Source of the DNA: Sediminicola sp037203765
GTDB lineage: Bacteria; Bacteroidota; Bacteroidia; Flavobacteriales; Flavobacteriaceae
Direction: 5' to 3'
DNA length: 64,000 nt
Assembly: GCF_037203765.1 (NCBI RefSeq)
Contig: NZ_JBBCAS010000001.1
Coordinates: forward strand, 310,001-374,000
Under the pieces are notes generated by a model. It searched no databases. It was not told the DNA's origin and saw only the letters and a program-made list of their open reading frames with translations. The position numbers and the translations under genes were made by a program. Below are positions 36,771 through 45,243 of the stretch, one piece after another (positions within the stretch are counted from its first letter, which is position 1; the number at the start of each line of letters is the position of its first letter).

Positions 36771-37400
36771 ATGGGGACCTATCTGGATATGGATAGCTGG
36801 AACAGGAAAGAGCATTTCCACTTTTTCAATGGATTTGAAGAGCCTTTCTGGGGGATAACGGTAGATATGGACTGTACCATCGCCTATCAAAAGGCCAAAG
36901 AGGCCAATGCTTCTTTCTTCTTATGGTATTTGCACAAATCGATCAGGGCCATTAACCAAATCCCAGAGTTTAAATATCGAATTGACAGCGAGGATAGGGT
37001 TGTGGCCCACGACACCATTGGTGCCTCTCCTACCATCAATAGGCCGAACGGAACATTTGGGTTTAGTTATATGGATTTTTACGAAGATTTTGTAACATTT
37101 CAAAAAGAGGCCCAAAAGGAAATTGAAAGGGTGCAGGCTGCTTCGGATCTTATACCAGCCGCAAACTCCGATGCCGTGGTCCATTATTCTTCATTGCCCT
37201 GGTTGAAGTTTACCTCATTTTCCCATGCCAGAAAATTTTCAATAAAAGACAGTATCCCAAAAATATCTTTTGGCAAGATGACGGATTCTATGGGAAACAA
37301 AACAATGCCGGTCTCCATCCATGTCCATCACGGACTGGTAGATGGGGTTCATATGGGAAGGTATGTGGAACTCTTTCAGCAATATTTGAACGAAAAATAG
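36771..37400 (+). CDS. CatA-like O-acetyltransferase
   Basis: 209 residues of the chloramphenicol-acetyltransferase fold. The active-site motif is HVHHGLVDGVHMG (HHxxxDG), and the N-terminal YLDMDSWNRKEHFHFFNGF is typical. Real chloramphenicol resistance is possible, but chromosomal CatA-like proteins are widespread in Bacteroidota without proven resistance. It probably shares a transcript with the deaminase 17 bases upstream. Confidence 0.85.
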   Translation: MGTYLDMDSWNRKEHFHFFNGFEEPFWGITVDMDCTIAYQKAKEANASFFLWYLHKSIRAINQIPEFKYRIDSEDRVVAHDTIGASPTINRPNGTFGFSYMDFYEDFVTFQKEAQKEIERVQAASDLIPAANSDAVVHYSSLPWLKFTSFSHARKFSIKDSIPKISFGKMTDSMGNKTMPVSIHVHHGLVDGVHMGRYVELFQQYLNEK

Positions 37401-37509
37401 TTTAATAACATGCGGAGCATTAGTTGCTTATCCTGAAAAAAATAATATTCAAAAAATAAAAAAATTGAATTTTTGTATTATTTTTAATCCAACATATTTA
37501 ATTTTTATC

Positions 37510-37701
37510 ATGGGTAAAGGCACAGTAAAATTCTTCAACGAATCAAAAGGATTTGGTTTTATCGTTGAAGATGGTTCAAAAAAAGAACATTTCGTTCACA
37601 TTTCTGGATTGATCGATGAGATCAGGGAAGGAGACGAAGTAGAATTTGAACTTAAGGAAGGTAAAAAAGGAATGAATGCAGTTAATGTAACAGTAATTTA
37701 A
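37510..37701 (+). CDS. Cold-shock domain protein
   Basis: 63 residues, one CSD beta-barrel. RNP1-like KGFGFIVEDG and RNP2-like EHFVHISGL are present, and the start GKGTVKFFNESKG is typical. An in-frame ATG lies 15 codons upstream, but the added residues do not fit the family. It binds single-stranded RNA or DNA as an RNA chaperone. The 109-base AT-rich region ahead probably holds a leader, and a strong terminator follows. Confidence 0.94.
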   Translation: MGKGTVKFFNESKGFGFIVEDGSKKEHFVHISGLIDEIREGDEVEFELKEGKKGMNAVNVTVI

Positions 37702-37735
37702 TTTACTGGTTTTCTACGCTTTTTAGTACCGTATC

Positions 37736-37763
37736 AGCCCGTCTCTTCGACGGGCTTTTTTTA
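37736..37763 (+). terminator. Terminator of the cold-shock gene
   Basis: Perfect 8-bp stem AGCCCGTC / GACGGGCT with a TCTTC loop and a run of seven T. Confidence 0.92.
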
Positions 37764-37789
37764 TTTCAGGAAACATGAACCTATAGGTT

Positions 37790-38248
37790 ATGAACAATTT
37801 TAAACGAAAGCATGGATTGGGGCATTTAAAAGAGCAGACCTTTGTACTGTCACTATTTGTTGTCCTATTCAGCACCTTGCTACAGGGGCAGGAACTATCG
37901 TCGCATCAATGGAAAAATAGATTGTTATTGATCCTGGTGGACAATGAATCCGATGATATTTATAAAGCCCAGATAGCGGAACTCAAGGCGCATCAAAAAG
38001 GCATGGAGGAACGAAAATTGTTGACCTACCAAATTCTACCTTCCCGATATAGTGTTGGCCTAACGGGTCAGCAATGGCAACGATCCAAGAAACTTTACCA
38101 ACAATACAAAAAAACAAATGCTTCTTTCGAGATCGTCCTAATAGGATTGGATGGGGGTGTTAAACTGCCCCGGTCCAACTTTATGTCCTCTGATGCGCTC
38201 TTTGATATCATAGATGCCATGCCAATGCGGATCAGGGAAAAGCAATAA
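37790..38248 (+). CDS. DUF4174 family secreted protein
   Basis: 152 residues. A signal peptide (about 17-34, ending LLQGQ) is followed by a short thioredoxin-like domain without the active-site Cys pair: NRLLLILVDNESDDIYKAQI is its first strand region and FEIVLIGLDGGVKL the later one. DUF4174 proteins are small, exported and of unknown role, often placed near oxidative or envelope stress genes. It stands between two terminator-flanked units. Confidence 0.75.
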   Translation: MNNFKRKHGLGHLKEQTFVLSLFVVLFSTLLQGQELSSHQWKNRLLLILVDNESDDIYKAQIAELKAHQKGMEERKLLTYQILPSRYSVGLTGQQWQRSKKLYQQYKKTNASFEIVLIGLDGGVKLPRSNFMSSDALFDIIDAMPMRIREKQ

Positions 38249-38360
38249 TAAAATAATTTATTGATAATCAGTTGTTTAAATTGCCATATTGGATTGGTAC
38301 ACGGGTCAATATTTTTCTTTTTTGAGACATTTATTAATGTACATTCGCCGAAAAAAATTA

Positions 38361-38969
38361 ATGACCATAGAAAGCAGGGTCGCTGCAGTGGAAGCATTGT
38401 ACAGTAAGCTCGAAATTGAGATTTCCAAATTCCAATCCCACACCAAACTACAATGTGCCTCTGGGTGTGGTAAATGCTGTACCAAACCGGACATAGATGC
38501 CTCCCCTTTGGAATTTCTGCCTTGGGCCTTCCATCTTTTTCTGACCGGCAAGGCAGAAACGACTTTGGAAACTCTAAAAGAACGGACTGCCACACATTGT
38601 TTTCTTTACAATCCCGTTTCCCTCTTGGGTGGTGACAACGGTAGTTGTGGACATTATAAATATCGCGGATTGATCTGTCGTCTGTTTGGTTATGGAGCAA
38701 GTAGGGACAAGATGGGCCAGTTGCGATTGGCCACCTGTAAAATAATCAAGGAAAGCCAGCAAGAAAATTATCTTAAGGCCAATGAGGATATCGGCAAGGG
38801 TTTGTATGTGCCCATTTTCACGGACTACTATATGAATCTTTCACAAATCGATTATAAGCTTGGCAATATGATCTTACCGATCAACCAAGCATTTAAGTTG
38901 GCCATTGAAGAGGTGCTGCAATACTATGCGTATAGACCCTTTCCGGGTGGACTCAAAATCACGGCCTAG
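38361..38969 (+). CDS. YkgJ-like cysteine-cluster protein
   Basis: 202 residues from the ATG at 38361. Eight Cys are spread in the order of the YkgJ family: LQCASGCGKCCTKP, HCFLYN, GSCGHYKYRGLICRLFGYG and ATCKII. They probably hold a zinc ion or an iron-sulfur cluster. Longer reading frames to 38289 add a hydrophobic-free extension starting from TTG, which I think is not used. Function unknown for the family. Confidence 0.8.
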   Translation: MTIESRVAAVEALYSKLEIEISKFQSHTKLQCASGCGKCCTKPDIDASPLEFLPWAFHLFLTGKAETTLETLKERTATHCFLYNPVSLLGGDNGSCGHYKYRGLICRLFGYGASRDKMGQLRLATCKIIKESQQENYLKANEDIGKGLYVPIFTDYYMNLSQIDYKLGNMILPINQAFKLAIEEVLQYYAYRPFPGGLKITA

Positions 38970-39302
38970 TTTTTGGCACAGGTTCAAATGAAGTTTTTTT
39001 ACTGTTCCGGACCATTCAAAAAATTTAAGGTCATTTTTATGGTTATATTACTGATTTTCTGTATATTAACAAAGTAATTTGTGTAATCCCCCCTATTTAG
39101 TTTCTATAACTTTGATTTATTCGGGGGCAACAATTCTCTTTTGTTGTACAACAAGATGCCCGTAGCGGCAACTATTTATCCCTCGTTGAATCTTGATTGA
39201 TCCATTGGTTCGATATTCCTTTGGGAACTAACGTGCCAGCCCAAGAACAATAGTCCTACATTGTTGTGGCGCACTTATATACCTACGTAAACCTAAAAAT
39301 AA
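38970..39302. other. 333-base non-coding region with promoter and palindrome
   Basis: No convincing reading frame. It holds a perfect -7 element TAACTTTG (39107-39114) and, in what would be the transcript leader, a perfect 14-bp palindrome TTGTTGTACAACAA (39141-39154). The leader before the O-methyltransferase ATG would then be about 180 bases long. Confidence 0.6.
39107..39114 (+). promoter_or_regulatory. -7 promoter element (TAACTTTG) of the O-methyltransferase operon
   Basis: Perfect match to TAnnTTTG. A TTTG lies at 39078-39081, but the gap of 25 bases is longer than usual for a -33/-7 pair. Confidence 0.5.
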
Positions 39303-40346
39303 ATGGCTATGGAAACCAGAACAAAAACTGAACTAAATCCCTCAAAGATCATTGAGACCGGTATGGGTTTTTGGGCTTCAAAAACACTCCTGACCGCTGT
39401 TAACCTTGGTTTATTTACCCTTTTGGCCAAAGGACCCTTACCGGCGGCAGAAATAAAAGAGCATTTGGGGCTGCACGACAGAAGTCTTTACGATTTTTTG
39501 GATACCCTGGTGGCACTGGGGTTCTTAAAAAGAAAAGGGTTGGGGGAAACAGCAATGTACAGCAATACCAAGGAGACCGATCATTACCTGGACAAAAATA
39601 AGACAACGTATATTGGGGGCATGCTGGTCATGAGCAATAACAGGCTCTATCCTTTTTGGAACAATTTGGAGGACGCCCTAAAAACGGGACTGCCACAGAA
39701 CGAAGTGAAAAATGGGAATATGCCGTTTTTCGACATTCTGTATGCCAACGAACAGAGACTACGTCAGTTTATGAGTGCCATGGGGGGCTTCCAAATGGCC
39801 AACTTCATTGCCTTTTCCAAGAATTTTGATTTTTCCAATTATAAAACCCTTTGTGATATTGGCGGGGCCGGATGTGAACTGTCCATGCAGGTCTCTACAC
39901 ACCACCCCCATATGGAATGTATCTCCTTTGACCTTCCCAGAGTATCTGAAATTGCCAAAGAAAAATTGGACGAAATGGATTTTTCGCCAAGAATAAAGAT
40001 TGTTTCCGGAAACTTTTTCAATGATGATTTTCCAAATGTGGATATGATCACCATGGGAAATATTCTGCACGATTGGGGTACCAGGGATAAAAAACTGTTG
40101 ATATCGAAGGCATATCAAGCCCTCCCCAAAGGTGGTGCCTTGGTGATTTTGGAGAACATGATTGACGAGGAACGGAAAAAAAATGTGTTCGGTCTGTTGA
40201 TGTCCCTGAATATGCTCATTGAGACGTATGAAGGCTATGATTTTACCCCTTCCCAATTTGATACATGGGCAAAAGGAGCCGGTTTTCAAAGGACCGAATT
40301 TATGCCCCTAGCAGGACCCACAAGTGCTGCCATAGCATATAAATAA
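39303..40346 (+). CDS. SAM-dependent O-methyltransferase (acetylserotonin O-methyltransferase-like)
   Basis: 347 residues. An N-terminal dimerisation winged-helix domain (about 15-110; LGLFTLLAKGPLPAAEI, SLYDFLDTLVALGFL) is followed by a Methyltransf_2 domain with KTLCDIGGAGCELSMQV for SAM and the catalytic-type HDWG at ILHDWGTRDKK. The family methylates hydroxyl groups of small aromatic or polyketide-like molecules. A secreted protein gene follows after 19 bases; no other biosynthetic genes are near. The start could also be the Met two codons later. Confidence 0.87.
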   Translation: MAMETRTKTELNPSKIIETGMGFWASKTLLTAVNLGLFTLLAKGPLPAAEIKEHLGLHDRSLYDFLDTLVALGFLKRKGLGETAMYSNTKETDHYLDKNKTTYIGGMLVMSNNRLYPFWNNLEDALKTGLPQNEVKNGNMPFFDILYANEQRLRQFMSAMGGFQMANFIAFSKNFDFSNYKTLCDIGGAGCELSMQVSTHHPHMECISFDLPRVSEIAKEKLDEMDFSPRIKIVSGNFFNDDFPNVDMITMGNILHDWGTRDKKLLISKAYQALPKGGALVILENMIDEERKKNVFGLLMSLNMLIETYEGYDFTPSQFDTWAKGAGFQRTEFMPLAGPTSAAIAYK

Positions 40347-40365
40347 CCATTAAATATAGAAACCT

Positions 40366-41130
40366 ATGAGAAAACTAATTTTTACGATGCTACTAATTCC
40401 GTTATTGGTAGTATCACAGAGCACCATGGAATATCCCGTTATTGAAAATGGGATGATTACCGCAAATCCGACAAAAGTCAAAGAATTTGAAAAAGGGATG
40501 GCAGCCCATAACAAAAAGTATCATGCAGAGGGTGCTTATGGGGCAAGAGTCTATTGGATTTCCAATGGCACCAATGTGGGTAAATATATGTGGGTAATGG
40601 GGCCATTGACCTGGAGTGCTATGGATACAAGACCGGCCAAGGAAGGTCATGACGAGGATTGGAATACCAACATTTTGCCCTATACCATGGCAGAAGGTGA
40701 TCAAACGTATTGGAGATTCCATCCGGCCCTCTCCAACTTTCCAAAAGATTTCAATTTGAAATACTTAAGAGTAATGATGTTGGATATGGCGTCTTTTAAA
40801 GAGCAACAGTTTTTAGAACAGCTGGATAAGGTGGCCGCAGTGATGAAAGCAAAATATCCCAACGAACCTTATGGTATGTATACGAACGAAATGCCAAATA
40901 GCAAGGACGGCAGGGATTTTGCCTTTGTTGATTTTTTTGATAAGATGAGCTTTTTGGGAAGGGAAGACACCTTTCCAAAGGATTTTGCAGCTGTACATGG
41001 AGAGGGTAGCTGGGAGTCCTTTTTGAATGTGATGGCCGAAACCACTAATGGCATGCAATCGGAACTATGGATGTTTCGGGAAGATCTAAGTGGACTTGGC
41101 CCAAAAGTAATTGCCATGGAACGTCAATAG
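40366..41130 (+). CDS. Hypothetical secreted protein with two ABM-like repeats
   Basis: 254 residues. A signal peptide (1-18, ending VVSQS) is followed by two similar halves (about 22-115 and 125-245). Each half reads like a ferredoxin-like ABM or NIPSNAP domain: KVKEFEKGMAAHNKKYHAEG in the first, FLEQLDKVAAVMKAKYPNEP in the second. No catalytic residues can be named. It is 19 bases after the methyltransferase gene on the same transcript, ending at a terminator, and may be an exported partner or act on the same metabolite. Confidence 0.7.
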   Translation: MRKLIFTMLLIPLLVVSQSTMEYPVIENGMITANPTKVKEFEKGMAAHNKKYHAEGAYGARVYWISNGTNVGKYMWVMGPLTWSAMDTRPAKEGHDEDWNTNILPYTMAEGDQTYWRFHPALSNFPKDFNLKYLRVMMLDMASFKEQQFLEQLDKVAAVMKAKYPNEPYGMYTNEMPNSKDGRDFAFVDFFDKMSFLGREDTFPKDFAAVHGEGSWESFLNVMAETTNGMQSELWMFREDLSGLGPKVIAMERQ

Positions 41131-41177
41131 ATCCTTGGATTTAATAGTGTAATTACAATTAGATAAACACCCATTGT

Positions 41178-41201
41178 AAAACCCGGTTAATTCCGGGTTT
41201 T
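41178..41201. terminator. Bidirectional terminator between convergent genes
   Basis: Perfect 9-bp stem AAAACCCGG / CCGGGTTTT with loop TTAATT. It serves the plus gene ending at 41130 and the minus gene ending at 41216. Confidence 0.88.
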
Positions 41202-41215
41202 ATTTGTTAGGATCA

Positions 41216-41497
41216 TTATCTTTTGCTGATTTTGTTCCCCGAGATAGCCTTTTGACGTGAAGATTTAAACCTACTGATATCAGGGTTTCGTTTCTTTAGG
41301 TGCTTTTGGCTCACACCGCTGTTGACCCTTTTGCGCCAACGCTTAAAACTACTTTCCTTTAGGTTGGCCCGCATTAGTTTTATGACTTCCTTTTCGGATG
41401 TCCCAAACTGAAATTCAATGGCCTCAAAAGGCGTACGGTCTTCCCATGCCATTTCAATGATCCTATCCAATTCCCTTTCGCTAAATGTATTATTCAT
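41216..41497 (-). CDS. TIGR03643-like small protein
   Basis: 93 residues. The N-terminal two thirds (FSERELDRIIEMAWEDRTPF, FQFGTSEKEVIKLMR) reads like the TIGR03643 family with a helix-turn-helix-like fold; the C-terminus is very basic (HLKKRNPDISRFKSSRQK). DNA or RNA binding is possible but not shown for the family. It overlaps the DUF2452 gene by 8 bases, so the pair is translated from one transcript. Confidence 0.8.
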   Translation of the reverse strand: MNNTFSERELDRIIEMAWEDRTPFEAIEFQFGTSEKEVIKLMRANLKESSFKRWRKRVNSGVSQKHLKKRNPDISRFKSSRQKAISGNKISKR

Positions 41498-41927
41498 CCA
41501 TGTTTTTTGTTGGTTTTGATCCCAAGTTCGTCCTCTCCCACATCTGATCTGCGTTCAACCTAAAACTTCCCACAAAATCAAAAGTACACTCGTGGGGCGC
41601 AATAACAGACAAGAATGGTTCCTCTTTCCTGTCCCGATACAAATGATAGGTTTCCCCAACTACCGGTTCAAAATTAAAACGTGCCCCATAGATCAAGTTA
41701 TTATACTCAAACTGCTGCATCATATCCTCGTAGGCCGCCTTCAGTTCCAGGTATTTGGTGTTGATCTGATGGTTCACTTTGTGAATGTTCTTATTTTTCC
41801 AGGCAACCGTATCTGTGGCCGTAATTTTTGGGGCGCCTACCCCTGTGGCATAGGGCTTTAGGGCCGCGTCATAACGCTGGCTTTCCTCGTCAAAAACAAT
41901 CTGATCTGGTTTCTTTGTCGTACTCAT
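41490..41927 (-). CDS. DUF2452 family protein
   Basis: 145 residues, soluble. The pattern KPDQIVFDEESQRYDAAL, PYATGVGAPKITATDTVAWK and EPVVGETYHLYRDR is the one of DUF2452, a family of unknown function found in Bacteroidota and some gamma-proteobacteria. Its end overlaps the TIGR03643-like gene by 8 bases. The two tend to be neighbours in relatives as I remember; a joint role is likely but unknown. Confidence 0.82.
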   Translation of the reverse strand: MSTTKKPDQIVFDEESQRYDAALKPYATGVGAPKITATDTVAWKNKNIHKVNHQINTKYLELKAAYEDMMQQFEYNNLIYGARFNFEPVVGETYHLYRDRKEEPFLSVIAPHECTFDFVGSFRLNADQMWERTNLGSKPTKNMDE

Positions 41928-41960
41928 ATAAGTTAGGGAAAGGATCCCCGGTTACTGGTC

Positions 41961-42509
41961 TTACTTTAAAAAATTGGTGATTTTCGGACTCATTGGTTCT
42001 GCCGAAGATTCAAACACTTCCAATAAGTGCCCTTCCTCATCCAAGAGGTATTTCTGAAAATTCCATTTGACATTGGAACTTTTTATAGTGTTGTTTTCCT
42101 TTTTGGTCAACCATTGGTAAAGCGGGTGCTGATTTTCCCCCTTTACCTCCATCTTTTCGGTAAGTAAAAAGTTGACCCCGTAGTTTTTCTCACAAAAATC
42201 CTGAATCTGCTCTGCATTTCCAGGCTCTTGGGAACCAAATTGGTTGCACGGACAGCCAATGACCACCAATTGGCCTTTAAAGGTTTCCTGAAGCCTTTGC
42301 AATGGCCCGTATTGCTTTGTATAGCCACACTTGGAGGCAACATTTACAAAAAGAATCTTTTGTCCTTTAAAATCTCCCAAATTTATGGGACTGCCCTGTA
42401 GGGAATTTAGATGGATGCCATAAACGGTCGACTCCTTTTTTTGAGGCTTCGTTTCCATAGATGTTTTGTTCAAAACCAATTTCTTGGCCAAGGTTTTTAA
42501 AGGGTGCAT
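41961..42509 (-). CDS. Glutathione peroxidase-family thiol peroxidase
   Basis: 182 residues from the ATG at 42509. The family motifs are NVASKCGYTKQYGPLQ with the peroxidatic Cys (not selenocysteine), GCPCNQFGSQEPG with the Gln, and VKWNFQKYL with Trp and Asn. Most bacterial members use thioredoxin rather than glutathione. The longer frame to 42554 would overlap the upstream gene by 35 bases, so I prefer the internal start. Residues 1-20 look like a basic, non-cleaved leader. Confidence 0.92.
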   Translation of the reverse strand: MHPLKTLAKKLVLNKTSMETKPQKKESTVYGIHLNSLQGSPINLGDFKGQKILFVNVASKCGYTKQYGPLQRLQETFKGQLVVIGCPCNQFGSQEPGNAEQIQDFCEKNYGVNFLLTEKMEVKGENQHPLYQWLTKKENNTIKSSNVKWNFQKYLLDEEGHLLEVFESSAEPMSPKITNFLK

Positions 42510-42519
42510 GAACGGAATT

Positions 42520-42741
42520 TTATGCTGACAAATTACCTTTAAGTCTCTTTTCAATCTTTTGTTTGATAAGGGTCAAGCGCTTCATAAGATCCATGATCCC
42601 ACTGTCTTTTTCCTCCTTATAAACTTCATTGAGTCCAAGAATAAGTTCTTTGACCTCCCTAGAGGCAACGATACGGTCATTTGTAGATTTGAATGAAGTT
42701 TTGCGTTGTTCAAACTCCAAAGCTCTATCCATTATATCCAT
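42520..42741 (-). CDS. Small helical hypothetical protein
   Basis: 73 residues, charged and probably all alpha-helical (RALEFEQRKTSFKSTNDRI, MDLMKRLTLIKQKIEKRLKG). No signal peptide or known motif. It starts 28 bases after the end of the Lacal_2735-type gene and ends 10 bases before the peroxidase start, so it is part of the same small operon. Confidence 0.6.
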   Translation of the reverse strand: MDIMDRALEFEQRKTSFKSTNDRIVASREVKELILGLNEVYKEEKDSGIMDLMKRLTLIKQKIEKRLKGNLSA

Positions 42742-42769
42742 AGAAGAATTATTTATTATTTGTGTTGTA

Positions 42770-42934
42770 TCAATCCAGTTGTTCCAATTGCTTCATAATC
42801 TCTTCAGCCTCAAATACTTTTTCGTCACTTTGTTTTCTATTGGAAGTGGAGAGGGCATGTGCCTCTTTCATCAGTTTTTGATACTTTTCCTGAAGAACTT
42901 CTTTCTCTGATTTCTTTTTGAATAATCCGAACAT
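42770..42934 (-). CDS. Lacal_2735-family small protein
   Basis: 54 residues. The start MFGLFKKKSEKEVLQEKY and end EEIMKQLEQLD match a small flavobacterial protein family that is known only by name. It is a helix with a short hydrophobic start (FGLF). The gene is too short for most gene finders. A strong inverted repeat lies just upstream (42957-42996). Confidence 0.8.
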   Translation of the reverse strand: MFGLFKKKSEKEVLQEKYQKLMKEAHALSTSNRKQSDEKVFEAEEIMKQLEQLD

Positions 42935-43251
42935 AGCAATTTATGTATTAAATTTTGGAGTACATACTTTCTTAAGTCGATATTAACATGTACTCCGTAA
43001 ATTTACAAAATGTTTATTTATTTTTTGTTTTTGTTAAACAAAATAACATGGATTTAACCTTTTAGGCTGTCAAAATCAGATCAAATCTGAACTTAATATA
43101 ACATACATTGCCATGCATATCCATTCTTTTCGGGGTATTTTTTATCATGGGAGAACTTGGTCATGTGATGGTCAGCCTTCAAAAAGCTTCTTAAAGTATT
43201 GTTCTTGGGTAGCGAAATATTCGTAACTTTTCCATGGAATAACCCAACCAA
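42935..43251. other. 317-base non-coding divergent region
   Basis: AT-rich, no reading frame I can support. It holds the inverted repeat at 42957-42996 and must contain promoters for the minus operon and for the GMC oxidoreductase pair. No clear TAnnTTTG element was seen. Confidence 0.5.
42957..42996 (-). promoter_or_regulatory. Inverted repeat, possible operator upstream of the Lacal_2735-type operon
   Basis: Perfect 9-bp arms GGAGTACAT / ATGTACTCC 22 bases apart. Outer flanks AAATTT on both sides continue the symmetry with small shifts. It starts 22 bases upstream of the ATG at 42934. Either a protein operator or a leader hairpin. Confidence 0.45.
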
Positions 43252-43641
43252 ATGAAAAGACGTAATTTCTTTTTGCTTTCCCTGGCCGGACTGGCAACCA
43301 TAGCTGTTCCTTCATATTTGGTATGGAAAAGCAGGGAGGATAAGATAAATCCCCTTTGTGAACCCAAAATCCTTACTACCATTTTGGAACCCTCTGCGAT
43401 TGTTGAAATAGGCCTACAATACCGTAGGCAATTTCCAGAATCTGGATTGGAAAAAAAACTAGAAGAGATGCTTGGTAAAAACATGGACCTGAACAACAGT
43501 ACTATTGAAGACCTTTTGGAAAACAAAATAAAAAGGGATTATGAACGTGGAAATACCGTGATGTTGGATGGATGGATCCTTTCGGAGACAGAAGCCATAC
43601 AATGTGCCCTTTTATCCATTTCCGAATCAAATCTATCCTAA
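43252..43641 (+). CDS. GMC oxidoreductase small subunit-like, Tat-exported
   Basis: 129 residues. The N-terminus MKRRNFFLLSLAGLATIAVP has twin Arg plus a hydrophobic run, as in Tat signals. The rest (EPSAIVEIGLQYRRQFPESG, KIKRDYERGNTVMLDGWILS, ETEAIQCALLS) is like the small gamma subunit of membrane gluconate dehydrogenases and similar flavin dehydrogenases. It starts just before the large subunit (one base between stop and ATG), and probably carries the folded FAD subunit out through Tat. No cytochrome subunit gene is adjacent. Confidence 0.7.
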   Translation: MKRRNFFLLSLAGLATIAVPSYLVWKSREDKINPLCEPKILTTILEPSAIVEIGLQYRRQFPESGLEKKLEEMLGKNMDLNNSTIEDLLENKIKRDYERGNTVMLDGWILSETEAIQCALLSISESNLS

Positions 43642-43642
43642 A

Positions 43643-45187
43643 ATGCATATAGACGCTAGGGAACTGGAAGCGAATACCCTCATTGAGGGGGATATCTGCA
43701 TCATAGGGGCCGGAACCGCTGGTATCAGTATGGCCCTGGATTTGATGCATTCCTCCCACAAGATCATCCTTTTGGAAGGTGGCGGTTTTAAATATGAAGA
43801 TGAGATTCAAGATGCCTATGCCGGGAACACATCCGGTCAACGATATTACCCCTTAAAATCGAGCAGGTTGCACTACTTTGGTGGAACCACTGGGCATTGG
43901 GCCGGAATGTGCTCGCCCTTTGATCCCATCGACTTTAAGATAAGGGACTGGGTGCCCCATAGTGGATGGCCCATCACCAAAAAAGACCTTGATCCTTTTT
44001 ATGCCAAGGCCCATGAGACTTTGCAATTGGGACCTTATAAATATGAGTTGGAATATTGGAGGCAGGTGCTTCCCAATTTAAATCCATTCCCCTTGGACAA
44101 CAAGGTGGTTTGGAACAAGATGTGGCAGTACAGTACCGCCCGTTTCGGGAAAATTTATAGGGATACCATCATGGATGCCCCTAATATACATCTGTACACC
44201 TATGCCAGTGCCACGGAAATCAAATCGAACCCCCTTGGCAACCATATTGGGGAAGCTACCATTAAAAACCTCACCGGCAAGAGTCATACCGTTAAAGCCA
44301 AATACTTTATCATGGCCTGTGGGGCCATACAAAATGCGCGACTCCTTTTGGCCTCCAGATCCATTTCACCCAACGGCCTGGGCAATGACAACGATCTTGT
44401 TGGGCGGTATTTTATGGAACATTTGGAAGTACCCTCCGCTGAACTTTGGTTGTCCCAGCCATTTCCTACAGACCTCTATGCATGGACCTATGGAGAAACC
44501 AAGGCCAGTGCGGAATTGGCCATTACCGAATACGCACAAAGAGAAAACCAGATCTTGAACGGTACAGCCTCCCTAGTTCCATTGACCGTAGGAAGACATC
44601 AGAAATCAAGATTGGATTCATGGACGGACTATGATCCCAAAAAGGCCATGAAAAATATGATGCGCGATTGGCAATTGGCAGAAGAGAAGGCCAAAAAGGA
44701 CAATATAGGGGCCATTTCAAAGGCCTACCAGCTCAATACCCGCATTGAGCAGGCGCCAAATCCAAATTCACGAATCACACTCGGGTCCGAAAAAGATGCC
44801 TTGGGCGTTCCCAGGGCCAACCTACACTGGGAGCTCACCCCATTGGACAAAAAAAGTATCCGAAAAATTTATGAACTTATAGGGCAACACGTAGGGATAT
44901 CCAACTTGGGAAGGGTCCGTTTGATGGAATTTTTACAAGATCCTACTGATGACAGTTTTCCAGATACGGTAAATGGAGGCTGGCACCATATGGGCACCAC
45001 CAGAATGGCCAACGATCCCAAAAAAGGGGTGGTCGACTCCAATTGTAAGGTACACGGAATTACGAACCTTTATATTGCTGGATCTGGATGTTACCCTACC
45101 TCCGGTGCTCCCAATCCGACCCTAACACTGGTGGCACTTTCACTCCGACTGTCAGGGCATATTGCAGATATCATGAAAAAATCCTAG
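43643..45187 (+). CDS. GMC-family FAD oxidoreductase, large subunit
   Basis: 514 residues from the ATG at 43643. FAD motif CIIGAGTAGISMALDL, GGTTGHWAGMCSPFD, and the C-terminal GMC domain with NGGWHHMGTTRM, IAGSGCYPTSGAPNP and the conserved His-Asn pair. It should oxidise a sugar, sugar acid or alcohol. The longer frame to 43568 overlaps the small-subunit gene and is not needed. No Tat signal of its own, in line with co-export with the small subunit. Confidence 0.88.
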   Translation: MHIDARELEANTLIEGDICIIGAGTAGISMALDLMHSSHKIILLEGGGFKYEDEIQDAYAGNTSGQRYYPLKSSRLHYFGGTTGHWAGMCSPFDPIDFKIRDWVPHSGWPITKKDLDPFYAKAHETLQLGPYKYELEYWRQVLPNLNPFPLDNKVVWNKMWQYSTARFGKIYRDTIMDAPNIHLYTYASATEIKSNPLGNHIGEATIKNLTGKSHTVKAKYFIMACGAIQNARLLLASRSISPNGLGNDNDLVGRYFMEHLEVPSAELWLSQPFPTDLYAWTYGETKASAELAITEYAQRENQILNGTASLVPLTVGRHQKSRLDSWTDYDPKKAMKNMMRDWQLAEEKAKKDNIGAISKAYQLNTRIEQAPNPNSRITLGSEKDALGVPRANLHWELTPLDKKSIRKIYELIGQHVGISNLGRVRLMEFLQDPTDDSFPDTVNGGWHHMGTTRMANDPKKGVVDSNCKVHGITNLYIAGSGCYPTSGAPNPTLTLVALSLRLSGHIADIMKKS

Positions 45188-45243
45188 GATAAAAAATTCA
45201 TGGTCTTAACTTTACAGGCAATCAACATACAATCATAAATAAC

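Noticed and set aside
36771..37400. Chloramphenicol resistance call for the CatA-like gene
   Set aside because: The fold motif is present, but chromosomal relatives are not proven resistance enzymes and no mobile element is nearby.
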